Shown here piece after piece: positions 23,794 to 36,591 of a stretch of DNA of 64,000 bases. The stretch is taken from contig NC_133120.1 of the NCBI RefSeq assembly GCF_033568475.1, positions 81,940,151-82,004,150 of the forward strand. The letters are read 5' to 3'. Within the stretch, counting starts at the first letter, position 1. Every line of letters starts with the position of its first letter. This DNA is from Henckelia pumila. Its lineage: Eukaryota > Streptophyta > Magnoliopsida > Lamiales > Gesneriaceae. A model generated the notes under the pieces. It worked only from the letters and a program-made list of their open reading frames with translations. It was not told where the DNA came from and ran no database searches. Position numbers and translations under genes: made by a program.

Positions 23794-24636
23794 GAGGATT
23801 TAGATGCTTAATTAGTAAACTTTTGAAAGGGTCACATGCAAAGATCGATGCAGATGTGGTCACAGACTTTGTGATGGCTTAGGTAAAGATAAGGCCAGAA
23901 AAAGGTTTAAATTAAAGTCTGTCGACTTTTTGCGTTTTGAAAGTTTGCAGAGTCATCAACATTAGCGTAAAAGCGTTTGTCTCGGTGTTACAACGTACAG
24001 CTCATGCCCAGTACTATATATTGATTCTTTGGCTTTCTAGATCGATCGTTTCTATTAGTTTCTGTACACAGAAATTGTTGTGAAAAATGGAAAACATGAT
24101 GGTCCCCTCTTGGCAGAGCCCGGGATTGTCGCGAGGCATGCATATAAGCCTTAGCTATAGCAGCTTGTGTAGATATTCATGAGTGCATGTTTTATCTAGA
24201 GCTGGGTTATTAATGGTTAAATACGTAGAATCTTGCATTTTGTAAATTTAATTATATACTTTGAAACAAAAGGTTTTCGATTTATTCGAGTTGCATGCTA
24301 GCTATTAACGGTTAATTAACTTGACCTTTTGCGACGATTGTTATATATATCTATATGTTTTGGGAGGATTAAGTATGGTTTGAGTCATATAAATTGACAT
24401 GTTTTTAATTACTAGCTAGATTTTAATAATGTTTTTTTAGTTAAAAAATTTGGCCCCTCATGATACTCGAACCTTTTTTTGATCATTGTTTAATTTTGCG
24501 AAAAGCCACAAAACCTAGCTCCTAATATTACTCCCATCCGGTGAGAAAAATTAAATTATGTAATCGGATATTATTTGGAATTAATTTCATTAATCAAATT
24601 CGAGTATTGTTTTTAGATATCTCTGCTATTTTATAA

Positions 24637-24817
24637 GGGTGATGATACATCTACACGGAGAGTTACACGTTGAGTTACACGATTCACTTAAAATTACATA
24701 AATATCCCTTAATTATTTTGAAAAAAAAATTTCAAATAAAATGGAGTGATAATTTTGTAATTTAATGCGAAGTGTGTAATCCAATATATAACTCAATGTG
24801 TACATGTAGCATTTCCC
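24637..24817. mobile_element. MITE with 9-bp target duplication (Mutator-like)
   Basis: The 181-bp element is flanked on both sides by ATTTTATAA (24628-24636 and 24818-24826). Its ends are imperfect inverted repeats: GGGTGATGATACATCTACAC against, inverted, GGGAAATGCTACATGTACAC. The centre holds AAAAAAAAATTTCAAAT and GATAATTTTGTAATTT. A related 170-bp copy lies in the ABCG25-like intron at 53199-53368. Confidence 0.82.
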
Positions 24818-24997
24818 ATTTTATAATGCTCGAGAGACTTATAAAAACTAACTATATGAGGACATCATATTTTCTTCCCGTTTTACTCTTTTACTTCCCA
24901 ATTACTTTTTTCTATATATCCAATATTCCACTAAAAACTATCTCTAACTCCATGATTTGCTTTTAAAAAATATACGTATAAAAAAAATTTATCTTTT

Positions 24998-25028
24998 ACA
25001 CACGCAAAGTGTGTGCATTTTTCACTAG
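24998..25028 (+). mobile_element. Possible Helitron 3' terminus
   Basis: A hairpin (ACACAC / GTGTGT with a GCAAA loop) is followed by GCATTTTTCA and CTAG at 25025-25028, then T. This fits a plus-strand Helitron 3' end. I did not find the TC start, so its length is unknown. Confidence 0.45.
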
Positions 25029-27460
25029 TATATATAATACAATAGATGCTAAAATTATGTAGAATGTAGTTTAAAGAAATTCCTGCATATCACATGGAAA
25101 ATTATTTTTTTATATAAAAATTACATATTTGATATACGTAACATGTATGTTTCACTTTCACTGCAGCATTCCAAAGAAAATAGAATAACATGCACGTTTT
25201 TTGTTTCGTCGTGATATCGGTCAATTTACGATCTTATTCCACTAAATTTGCATTTTTTTCGATTTTTGCTCATTTTTATCGAAAACTTACGCGAAACATG
25301 AAAGTAATGATTTGTCATATAAAATTGTTGACATGCCCGATGCCCCGATGCCACGTCATCGCTTCACCGAAAGATGATTAAAATTGAAAATAAAGTGTGA
25401 ACTAGCCGGTACATGGACTAAGAACATAAACTGATTAATAATAACATGATAAAAATAAAAAATAAAAACACACAAATTAATTACGCTATATCCGAAAATA
25501 TCCGTCTAATTTTTGAATGTATTATATCCGCGACAGTGAACAACAGCTAATTAATTAGCACACTCGAGTGTCGTGATATATATGTATGCACTGGACTGAA
25601 GTACGACTACACAAAATTGGATCACCACATACAGGGTTGGATATTCACTATTCAGTGTCTTTTTGGCCTTCAACAGGTTGCTATCCAATCATTAAATCCA
25701 AACCACCCAAAAATATTTTATATATTTTTCTTCTGATTTTATGCGGAGAAAATTATATATTCTTTATATTATATTCTATTCTTGAATATAATATTACTTT
25801 ATATTCAATACTTCCTGTTTTGTTTTTATTCAATAATTTGTCGTGTAATTCCCATATAATTAACTCCATTATTATCATTTTATCTTCGAGAGGGTGTGTT
25901 TGAATTGAGATATTAAAATGATGGATGCATATCTCGAATGCAATTTAGCTATTTGGAAACATATAATAAATTTAAGATATTTTTCAAATTCATACATCAT
26001 CATTTCCGTATTAATTACATTAATGGATTTGAAATCGAAACAACATTTGATTTTAAATCACATCACTTAATCCAAAATCATTACATACAAACGAAACTTT
26101 AGTTTGAGTGGCGCCCTTTCAATTTTATTGGGTTTAGTATTTTAAACAGTTCAAATTTATTATTCAACTAGACCATTTTTGGGAATAATTCAAGAAATTG
26201 GATTGCTTAGTACTGTCGGTAAATTTTCTTGCTATTACTTTTATAATTATTTTGAACTTACTCTGTTCGATAATGTTTTTAAAGAAATTAACTAGATTCA
26301 CAAAATTATTCATGTCAAACTTAATGTGGGATTTAATTGATGATTCGTTGGGTTGAACTATTACTCAGAATTAAAAAAAAAAAACACACGAATAGCATGC
26401 TTGAAATTAAACTACTTTTATGAGCTTTTGAAAATGCGTAAAAATTATTTTGGTACATAAACTATTGATAAAATGTTAAATTGATACATGAACTATTGAA
26501 AATGATTTAATTGGTATATAATCAAACTCAAAAGTCAGTTTGTCATGTACTTAAATATTTTTTAAGTCCAATATTGTTATTAAATTCAACTAGATACATA
26601 TTTTACATTTTAAATTATTTTATTAATTTAAAATTAAAAAATAAATTCATAATTACTAATTACCATACTATAAAATAAAAATTTTATATCATGTATCCGA
26701 AAAAATATTCAACTTGAAATTAGTATATTATATAATATACCATCTTTTAATTGTATTAATATAAATAGTAATATCATAACATAGATAAAGAGAAAGCTCA
26801 TTTAATTTATTATATTTATTATTTTGAATATATAATTTATCAATTGTTATATATATGTGTATGTGTATATGTTTGTATTAATTAATATTTATAATATTTT
26901 CGTACAATGAGTGCGATTTATTTTTTATGATATAAATTTATGCTTATAATTGTAATAAAATAATTTTGAAAAATAAATGTGTATTTATTTTAATTTAATA
27001 AAAATATTAGACTTTAAAATAATTTAGGTAAAGACCGGTAAAATAACAAAGAAAATACTCATTAGACGAAAACTAAACTTTGACAACGTATAAGATTAAT
27101 ATGAATCTTGTAATTTTTAATCGATTAATTACTTTGCGAAATAAAACTTTCAAATTTTTTTTTTAAAAAAAATATATATATTTGACTGGATATTTCTTAT
27201 CATCTCGTGAATAATAATAGACTTGAGATGGTCCATCAGATTATTTAAAAATGGGTTAATGAGATTCTACACTATTACTCAATCATGTATCCCATCGTCC
27301 ATATTTTTACACATCATGAACATAATTAATGATATATTATTGATGTGGCAAATCATGATGCCCAAAACCACCAAAAATTTATTATGGCTTCAAATGAAGC
27401 AATAAATATCAATATATAAATATCACATAGGATTTTTTTAATATAAAAATATTAAATATA
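25029..27460. other. AT-rich intergenic DNA without recognised genes
   Basis: There are only short unsupported frames. Around 26430-26570 there is a 'ggtacataaactattgata / gatacatgaactattgaaa' repeat pair that looks like a decayed MITE arm. Otherwise I see nothing. Confidence 0.4.
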
Positions 27461-27714
27461 CTCCCTCAGTCCCAATTATATAGTCCACGTTTTTTTTTGT
27501 CCCAAATATATAGTCATATACTATATTTAGTAATATTTTTTTACATTTCAATTTACTAATATACCCCTATTAACTACACCTTGAAAATTATGCAATCATT
27601 TTTTAATACATTAAATAGGGATAAATAGGAAGTTTGTATAAAATTTGTTTTCTCAATGCTTTTTCTTAATCTGTGTGGAAGAAAAAGTAGGACTATATAA
27701 TCGGGACGGTGAAG
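27461..27714. mobile_element. Stowaway (Tc1/mariner) MITE
   Basis: The left end CTCCCTCAGTCCCAATTATA and the right end, inverted, CTTCACCGTCCCGATTATAT carry the classic CTCCCTCCGTCCC Stowaway terminus. TA is present on both flanks (27459-27460 and 27715-27716). The length is 254 bp and it is non-coding. Confidence 0.87.
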
Positions 27715-27719
27715 TATAT

Positions 27720-27848
27720 TACATAAAAACCCTTATGAGACTATCTGACCACGTCAAGTTTTTGAGACAGATCCGATTCATGAAAAAAAAATATTATTTT
27801 TATGTGAAAATATTACTTTTCATTACAAATATAGATTAGATTGATATT
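27720..27848. mobile_element. Partial relative of the GAGACGGT MITE
   Basis: AAAACCCTTATGAGACTATCT and GAGACAGATCC followed by ATTACTTTTCATTACAAATATA align with the left and middle of copies A and B. The right end is lost or diverged. It abuts the Stowaway element. Confidence 0.45.
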
Positions 27849-28912
27849 TCTATTGTATTCTTTGTATTATTATTATTATTATTTATTATATGGTTATGGG
27901 GACTCAACTTTCGGCTTCCATGATCCATATGGTCTGTAACCCTCCCTCTTCTAATGCAAGCAATATATGGCCAAGAAATAATGCGAATAAACGAGAACAG
28001 TAACCACATTAGACACAGGATTAAAATACCCAACTATAGAAATGGTTGAAATATGTATTGATGAATGGGATGAATTTGGTTATAAATTATATATGTTGCC
28101 GTTAATTAGAAGCAATTACAAATGATCTTCTATTTGCTGGGCTGGACGAGAAAATTTTGGGATGAAGAGCAATGGAATGGGACAAATCTCAAGAATATGT
28201 GTAACAAAGTTGGGGCATGCATGTCGAAGTATTCAACTGAAAATTATTGTTAATACCATCCAAGATATATGATCGCACCCTGTAATTGTGTTGGACTATT
28301 ATTGTATACAAATGATAAATGGCAATTGGAATAAATTAGAAATTCAATTAAATAATATAAAATAATTGAGTACGTAATACTTAAATTATTGTCTAAGTAT
28401 TGATGTCGTAAGAAATTACGTTACCTAGAGCTAGGGAATTTGGGTGATCAGTCAATTCGAATAAACACGTCGTTAATTCTAAGAGAACAGATGTTCTTGC
28501 GTTTACGTACGCCAATAAATTTATGGATTATCACATGCGTCACAAAATGAGGTTAGAGGCGTTGGAGGATATTCGGTAAAAATCTTCTTGACTCTCAAGT
28601 CAGCGATCATTTCAAAATATATAATACAAAAGCTATAAAATTTTAGAGCATAAATTGAGATAATGTAATGATGAATTCTTCCTATTTATAGAGTTTATAT
28701 TCAAGTGGATCCGTGGGTTTTTTTTAAAAAAAATGGGCCTAACATTGGGCTAATTCTATTTAAATAATAACTTGGGCCCCCTTTTTTACATTAATTACAT
28801 TTTTCCTAATCATCCTTTAAGCTAATTGTACCATGTATCTTAAAATGGTCTAGACCCATCAAGTATATATAGCAATTGCAGGTGAAGCCAAACTATCTAA
28901 ATACAAAACCAA

Positions 28913-29530
28913 TGTTTTCATAATCGGACCGGTGATCGAACTGGTTTACTTTGAAAAAACGGTCCAACCAGTCGGACCGTTTTAACCGGACGGTCAAACC
29001 GAAAAACCGTTTATGTAATATAATAAATTAATAATATATTTTAAAATTTAAAACCTAAAAGATGTATATAAATAGACAAAAAAATATATTTATCCTAGTT
29101 TTAAAAATAAATAACAATATAAATATATTCAAAATATTAATTATAGTTATATATAATTTTAAAATTAAATAAATTAATTAAAAAAACTCTAATAATAGTA
29201 CAATAATATTTTTAAGAATGTACAAATTCCATTAATAATGTATATATATAATAAAATATTAAATTAAAGTTTTAATTTTTTTAAAAAAAACTAATTTTTT
29301 TAAAAATAATAAAAAAAATTCAAAATTCCGGTCGGACCGGTTCTTGGCCGGTTCTTGAAAACGGTTCTTGGCCGGTTCTTAACCGGTTCGATCGGTTTTG
29401 ACCGGTTCTTGACCGGTTCTGAACGGTCCGACCGATAAAACGGTTATTTGAGGTATTCTGGACCAGACCAATGACCGGTTCCCAGTCGAACCGGTTGAAC
29501 CGGCCGGTCCAGTCCGATTTTAAAAACAAT
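28913..29530. mobile_element. Inverted-repeat element with ACCGG-rich ends
   Basis: The left end TGTTTTCATAATCGGACCGG is matched, inverted, at the right end by TTGTTTTTAAAATCGGACTGG. The terminal 100-200 bp are full of GGTTCTTGGCCGGTTCTT-type repeats, and the centre is AT-rich and non-coding. This type is widespread in plant genomes, but I could not confirm a target duplication, so the superfamily is not assigned. The frames in its right end are repeat artefacts. Confidence 0.65.
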
Positions 29531-29883
29531 GTACAAAACAGAAAACCAATGTTGAACTAGTAGAGTATAACTTTTGTAAGAATTTGTATTATATATAAAG
29601 AATCCGCTTATTACAAAAGCCGACACCATTTTTTTCTCTAAAATTGTTCTTATATGTTATAGATATTACAATTTTTTTTCTTCTATAGACATTTCTAACT
29701 GCAGTTTAGTCTCTCGATAATTTTTACAACTGTAATATTACTCATATTTGAATATAAATCAAATTAATTAAAAAATATTATACAAGAATGCAACACGTGC
29801 ATTGATACACTAATATCAATAGAGATTCAAAAGAAGCATAAATTCATGCTTCATCTAATACTAATTATCAGTTGAGTGATATA

Positions 29884-30258
29884 TAGGGCTAGCAAAAAAT
29901 ATCGAAATGTCGTCATACCGCATTTACCGTACCGAAAAAAAACCGAAAATATCGAAAATTTCGGTATACCTTAAATTTCGGTACGGTATCGAAATTTTTG
30001 GTATCGGTATCGGTATACGATTTTTGAATTTTCGGTATTGCGGTATACCGAAAAAAAAATGGTATATACGGTATCGGTATGATACTATGTATACCGATAT
30101 TTTTTTAAAAAAAAATAGTATAAAAAATCGATATACACGGTATCGATATGTAGCGTACCGAATTTTTGTATTCGATACGATATCGAAAATATCGAAATTT
30201 TCGGTACGGTATGCGGTATTCGGTACGGTATGCGATATACCGTATCGAACCATCCCTA
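29884..30258. mobile_element. hAT-like MITE with 8-bp target duplication, TACCG-rich
   Basis: The element starts TAGGGCTAGC and ends CATCCCTA, and is flanked on both sides by GTGATATA (29876-29883 and 30259-30266). An 8-bp duplication and TAGGG ends fit hAT. The body is a dense set of near-palindromic CGGTATACCG / GGTATCGGTATCGG repeats on both strands, which create open frames in both directions that are not genes. A shorter, diverged relative is at 59580-59789. Confidence 0.87.
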
Positions 30259-31842
30259 GTGATATAGAGTATAGACCTACACTTAATTTAGTCACAAAAG
30301 CATATACATCAATATCGAGGCCGTGAAACTCACAGTTACCTTAAATCAAATTCGTCCTCTCGCACGGGTTCTTTGAAAAAAAAAAAAATGTATGTTTCTC
30401 GAGATACACTTAAGCAACAAATTATAATTACTTGAGACGAACTAAAAACGCACCTAAATGTTATCACTTTGAATCACCAGAATTGAAGCAAAGCAACGAC
30501 GTAGCAAACGTAGAGAGAATATAATATAAGTGGATTGTTAGAAATCAAGTGTTTGAATTGTTGAAATGACATCCCTATTTATAAGCTTGATTATCATGAG
30601 ACATTTATCACCCCTACAAAATCACATTCAAGAACACTCAAAGCCCATTTTCTCACAATTCCATTATTTCATTTCCAATCTTTCCAAATTCAGTCCATGC
30701 ACAATTTTAATTCACAAGTCCATAATTCTCCAACCGTTGTTAATTAATTGCACGGCTCGAAACAAGGCTCCAATAAAACAACTCTGGCATCAATGGAGTA
30801 GAAGAAAATTATAGAATTTTCTTTCGCAATGTTTACATGTATGAAACATGCACAAAGGAAGAGGAAAACTTTCGGAGGATCGAAATTAAGACATACTTTT
30901 TTTAATTTAAATATTTTTTTTTTAAAAAAGGGTACAAATTAAATGGAGCTAAAGAATCTTGGGCAAATGACACGTAGGAAAAGTTAAAAAAATGGAAATT
31001 ATTGAGTCATCGATTTGAAAAAACAAATAGAATGCACGAATAAGGTTGTAATATATATATACAGCAATCATCAAATCTGTGATGAGACAAAGGGAATGTG
31101 GAGAGACACCATATGATTTTAGTTCAATTTTTGTGTGGAGACAACATGTCATCATTAGACTATATAATATTAGTTGAGTAGTGTCCCTAGTCTCCACCCC
31201 CCCTTGTCTAGAAGCTATAGTTTAAGTCACTTTCAAGCTTGGTTACCCCCACCAGAATCCCATATATGTATAAATGTATCAATATGATCATGATCTGTAT
31301 CATATTATTGCAGTGTTGAAATATTTGTCCCAAAACCCTTCATTGTGCACACCATGGATCCATCTTTCTCAGCCCCACAAACCGCCCCAAAATATATATA
31401 TTCCCTCGCCCTTGCTTCGCTTACACTGTCACCGCTTCGCACAAAATTTCCGAGTAAATTAATTGTTAATACTGATTATGCATCAAATTGTGATGTTTCA
31501 TGTGTCATGGTATGTTATGCTGATTATGCTTCGAAGCAGGACTCGAAAAATCAACGGGACATGGGGATTTTGGTTACATGATATTCTTTTACAAAAGTAG
31601 ACATGTAATGGGTAAAGTCATGTGGCTGGCTGCTAGTGTTCACACTAAACAGGAAGTATATGTTCTACTTCTAGCTCTCGCGTGACATTCATGTTAAAAA
31701 CAAAATTGATGTTGTCATTTTAAAGTTGATTGATATGGAGACCCAACTTTGCAAAATAAATGTGGACTAAAAATTTATTTCACGTGGATTTATATAACTG
31801 AATTTCATGTTAAAAGTCTCCGATTTTCAACTGGCTCTCCAT

Positions 31843-31878
31843 GGGACGGGACGGGGACGGGGACGGGGACGGGCCGGG
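31843..31878 (+). repeat. GGGAC / GGGGAC tandem repeat, G-quadruplex-capable
   Basis: Seven runs of three or four G, six of them separated by AC and the last by CC, lie in a 36-bp stretch of otherwise AT-rich DNA. This satisfies the usual G-quadruplex pattern. No gene is adjacent. Confidence 0.85.
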
Positions 31879-32406
31879 TTTGTGACAGTGTATGTTGGTG
31901 AAAATACATGTGAACGATAAGTTGGTGGATGATACTTTGATCAGAATATTTGAATCTTGAGCTTGAAGCCCAAGAGCACATGATTTTCATGTTATAATAT
32001 TATTTTTAAGCTGCAAATTAACTTCTATTTTGGGGCATGTGACTCGAGTAGCCTCTCACAATAGGGAAAGGGCTAAATTCAAGATGCAAGCAATTTAATT
32101 TAACAAAAATTGCTTATAGCTAGGTAGACTGCTGAACAAATTCCTGGGGTCCACACACTTGTTACATCATTATATTTGTGGGTCCGTAGAACCAATGCAC
32201 CAGACATCAAATTTTAAGGTTAATTAATTAAATAATTAATCTTTAAATGTATGCGATCATTATATAAAAATCTTACTTTGGCATATGCATGCTTTGATTT
32301 CCTAATGCAAGGCGCCAAGCTGCCTAATATATGCAACATTTGTACATGTTTGATTACATCCGACACTAATAAATACTAGGACACGAAGCAAAGACGAGGC
32401 TACTCG

Positions 32407-32442
32407 ATCGGATCTTGGCGTACCATCGGATCTTGGCGTACC
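32407..32442. repeat. 18-bp perfect tandem duplication
   Basis: ATCGGATCTTGGCGTACC occurs twice in direct succession. It is small and recent-looking, with no evident function. Confidence 0.9.
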
Positions 32443-33322
32443 AGATTTGTACATCCCCGATTACTTCGAATGTGGCAGTATATGTGTGTACTCGTGGATT
32501 GCTTCTCGGTGTAGCATAGACAAAACAAAACCGAGAGCTGCCGATCGGCTCTCAGCAATTTGAATATGGTTTTCAATATAATAAATCTGCGCAGGGTTAA
32601 AATTAGGCAAATGCGTGAGTGAGAGAACAAATGCGTGAGTGAGAGAGCACATATATATGTACTTGGCATGCGCGACAAAAAATTTGCGTTGAAACTTACC
32701 CTTTTTGTTATATTTCTACCACATTATTTTGAAGGCAATTTTCTCGTTGACAATACTAATTAATCATATCTTCTAAACGGATCAACCTACATATAAACTG
32801 AATATGTATATTTATGTATTTACCAACCTGATTTTTCGTTGGAGAAAAATAAACAATTTGAAAAATGATATATGTACACGTTCGTCGTTTGGTTAAAATG
32901 TTACCTTTGAAGTTAAAAAACTATATCAATACAAAAATCTTTTCATTAGTACATGCAAGATAATTTTATAATTTCAAATTAAAGGTAATTAACGAATAAC
33001 CATGTGTGTAACTGAATATGTGTATGTAGCATAATTTGAGTCATTTTTGGCTTACTATGTCTTATATTAGGGTTAGTGATCACCGATCTACTAATCACTC
33101 GTCAAACTTTGATCTTGATATACTAATTTTTAATTTTTGAGTTATTTTAGTCCAATTCTAGATGTATTGTTTAAATTAAAAAATTTTATATCATAAGAGC
33201 GATTCCTAATGTCACGTCAGTATTTTATGTGGACACAATTTTATTTTAGTAAATGATGATTTTAGACAATAAAGAGTTCCCTTAATTGTAGATATGATTG
33301 CATTAATGTTATCAATATTAAT

Positions 33323-33835
33323 CAGTGTTCTAAAAGGCACCGCCTAGGCGTCGCCTAGGCGCTAGGCTATTGCTCACCGCCTTGCTTTTTCTAGGCTATG
33401 CCTCTAGGCGCTGTCCGCCTAATCTCCGCCGCCTAGGCTGACAAAACGTCGCCTAGGCTGAAAAAATTCGCCTAGGCGGTTACTATTTTTTGCAAAAAAA
33501 AAAAAAAAAAAAAAAACTAAAAGAGATAGTGACGACGTGAGAAACAAACACAGAAAGAAAAAAGAAGCGCAAAAAAGAAAGTCAAGCAAAAAATTAAATG
33601 TCATATTACATATGAAGAGTTGATATCTATTAATATCTATCTAATTGTTGTTGTTGTTGTTGTTATTGTTATTATTATTAATAAAATTTTATAAGAGTTT
33701 CGTACAAAAACTAAAAAACATAAGACATAAAATTTATATTTTATAGTAAAACTCATGAATATTTCAAATTATTTATTATTTAGGTTTAAAAATAAAAATT
33801 GCTTAGGTTACCGCCTAGCATTTTTTAGAACATTG
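33323..33835. mobile_element. hAT-like element with 8-bp target duplication, GCCTAGGCG-rich
   Basis: The ends are CAGTGTTCTAAAA and, inverted, CAATGTTCTAAAA. They are flanked by identical ATATTAAT (33315-33322 and 33836-33843), an 8-bp duplication typical of hAT. The left 170 bp hold many CGCCTAGGCG palindromes, then a poly-A run (from about 33488) and AT-rich filler. There is no transposase. Confidence 0.85.
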
Positions 33836-35038
33836 ATATTAATTACACTTTAGATTTCATTATGAACTTTTAATTATTTATTTTATTTTAATGGGATAAA
33901 ATGATGTTTTATGACTTTTTCCAGCTTGAATGATTGGTAAATCTGATTAAATCTGCGGACACGGAAAAAGGGTCCCGCCTTTCATATAGTTATTACTACT
34001 TATACCGCATTAATTAAAAAATTAATTAATATATTTAAGCATAATTTATTTATCACGGTTAGAGGTATACTTTGATTTAAAAAAAACTAATAATTAATTA
34101 TATAAATGATTTAACATTTCCAAGTTACATATAAACAGGAGAAATCGGGAACGTTAAGTGAATATACATTAATATAAGTATATAACATAGGAAGAGACTT
34201 TAATGTTGAGCAAAATAGGCACATCAAGAAGGCCAAAGGTGATCCTCCACAAGCATACTACATATCAATAATCGTGGACACGCGATGCATGCTCACAAAG
34301 TATATATAGAACTAAATTCTAGAGAACTTTATAAAAGTATAGAACAACAGAATCGAATTTGATGTGGTGGATCAGTTTTGGATGATTTTGAACAAAAAAA
34401 AAAATGATGAACGTCGAGTTAAAAGAAAAAAACTTAGGAGAACAATTTGCATAAGAAAGCAAAATATGTTGCGAAAAAAAAAGAACTAAGGAAAAGCAAA
34501 ACAAAATTTAGGACTCCGTACAAATTTTCTAAGGAGGGATTTAGATACATCTCCAAGTTATAGTTTGATTAAAGAATATTTCAACTTTCCGACCAAACCA
34601 AAGCCAAGCTAGCTCCCAAAAAAATTAATAATTTATAAATACAAACGGCTCCGACGTCGTTTTCTCCCCTGGCATTACATAATTAATCTTCAAGATTGGA
34701 TCACGCCCATTGCTAGTAATTGTGTTGGATTCAGCACTTGTATATATATTTGCCTAAAAACTCTGAAATTGTAAGTTTATAATCATTGTGCATAATATAA
34801 ATTAAACTTCATATTTTAATTATTTTAAATGTAAAGGTTTTTAGTTTAATTACATTTTTATAATTCAGAACATTACGGGAGTTAAAATAGTTAATTAAGT
34901 AGTCACAAATATTTTTTCCACCACTTAACGATTGGGCAGACGGTTTTCTCAAGAAATTTTAATTTGGATATTTTTTATTCTTTTATGGGGCTTATGATTA
35001 TGATATACATGAAATAAATTGTGAACTAGCTAATTCAA

Positions 35039-35212
35039 AATACATAAAACTTTTATGAGACGATCTCCTGATTCAATTTTATGAGATGAATATCTTATTT
35101 GATTCAATCTATAAAAAAATATTATTATTTTTTAAAATCAAAATTAGTAATACTTTTTATTTTATAGATATTAGATATGAGTCACATCGACAGGCTCACA
35201 AAAGACCTATTA
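35039..35212. mobile_element. Diverged GAGACGGT-type MITE
   Basis: It begins AAAACTTTTATGAGACGATCTC and ends near GACAGGCTCACAAAAG, with the same AT-rich core (AATATTATTATTTTT...TTTTATAGATATTAGATA) and near-inverted ends as copies A and B. Confidence 0.5.
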
Positions 35213-35504
35213 TTCAAAATAAAAGTTGTTTTGTAATAAAAAGTGATCATACCATGCTACCAGTTATAGTTACTATAAAATCCACATTGTTAGTTTTTTT
35301 ATAAAATCAATAGAATTTTAATTGTTTAAAAAGAACATATTTTACTTGTCATCAACTAGTAATTATTAGTTACTGCCCATTGATCATTTTCGGTTGACTC
35401 TATACTCCATCAGAAATAAAATTCCGTTATTAGATCATATAAATCGTACATAATTTTATATGTGATCCATGTATTCGTCAAGCCATATTTAAGCGGCTAT
35501 TAAC

Positions 35505-35647
35505 GGTTAGTTCGATCCTACCCTATGGGTATTATCCCATGAGATAAGTAGAAGTATGTGATTGATGCAAATCATGTGGGCCCCACATGAATCACAAAAA
35601 TCCACATCACCCATGGGATAATACCCCATGGGTAGGACCGAATTATC
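35505..35647. mobile_element. 143-bp MITE with 11-bp target duplication
   Basis: The flanks are CGGCTATTAAC on both sides (35494-35504 and 35648-35658). The arms pair from GGTTAGTTCGATCCTACCC on the left with, inverted, GATAATTCGGTCCTACCC on the right, and continue through GGGTATTATCCCATG. An 11-bp duplication points to a Mutator-like origin. The right end plus flank is repeated once more in diverged form to about 35700 (CATGGGTAGGACTGAATTAT then CCGGATATTAAC). Confidence 0.78.
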
Positions 35648-36513
35648 CGGCTATTAACAATTACTTCATGGGTAGGACTGAATTATCCGGATATTAACAA
35701 TGCACCGGATATCTCACAATATAATACAGATATTATAAAATTTCAATTCATATTTAAATATTATTTCTTGATAAAGTTATTGCATATCGATCTATCCATT
35801 TTATAATATATAGTATATATATTTTTTAATTAAAAAAAATCTATTGGCCTTCTCTTGGAACACACTCAAGGGTACAAGTCTTGGGAGTTTTATAAAATTA
35901 ACGGGATGTGAGGATATTATTATTTAAAATTGTTAGAAAGTAAGTATACATCCAAAAAGTATACACAATTTTTATATCTCTATTGTGGTCCTTTTTTATT
36001 TATTTTTTGTTTTTTAACTACAGATGAAGAAATCTTTCTTGAAGTTAGAGAACATAGAAGTCCCGCATCTGACAAACGGCTGAGTTAACGTTTTTTTGGC
36101 ATTACACTGTCTTATTGCTTTGGACAATATGAATTGATTTCTTGATGGATAAATTGCAAGTCAAAATTGGTAGACGAGATTATAGTATATGGATAATATT
36201 CAAATTATATATTTAATGGTTCTTATTTTTACATATATACGTAATTAATTATATATTGTTGACGTGACAAATCATGAGATATTAAATCTATCAATTGGTA
36301 ATACTCATATGTTAGGTTGAAATCTACCGTCTAAATTTTAATAGAAATGAAGTTCAAAACGAAAAGGTATTGTAGTAAACAAAAATTGTACTTTTTAGTG
36401 TAAAATTTTCATGTATATTTAATAATATGGCGGATTATTAATATTTTATAGTTTAGTTTTCTTAGATTAATAATTATAATTATAAACAAGGGTGTGGGCT
36501 TGTGGCCTAAGTT

Positions 36514-36529
36514 ATATATATATATATAA

Positions 36530-36591
<62 letters not shown>
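36514..36591. repeat. (TA)n microsatellite
   Basis: This is a near-continuous TA array of about 78 bp with two small interruptions. The Tyr/Ile-repeat frames across it are artefacts. Confidence 0.95.

Larger units (their letters stand above)
30267..33322. other. Intergenic region without a supported gene
   Basis: Several 60-90-codon frames have no recognisable domain or coding bias. Named structures are a G-rich tract (31843-31878), two 18-bp tandem copies of ATCGGATCTTGGCGTACC (32407-32442) and two 20-bp tandem copies around AAATGCGTGAGTGAGAGA (32609-32648). Confidence 0.5.
33844..36513. other. AT-rich intergenic DNA with small MITEs
   Basis: No coding region is supported. It contains a diverged GAGACGGT-type MITE (about 35039-35212) and the 143-bp MITE at 35505-35647 with its partial duplication to about 35700. 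Confidence 0.5.

Noticed and set aside
29320-29629. Arg/Asn-rich minus-strand frames such as NRSRTGQNRSNR
   Set aside because: They come from GGTTCTTGACCGG repeats in the right end of the inverted-repeat element.
29907-30326. 139- and 123-codon frames on opposite strands
   Set aside because: They are by-products of the TACCG palindromes in the hAT-like MITE, with no domain and a mirror frame on the other strand.
31274-31581. Frames of 62 and 78 codons around 31.3-31.6 kb
   Set aside because: There is no domain, no supporting splice signals and no coding bias; I could not support a gene.
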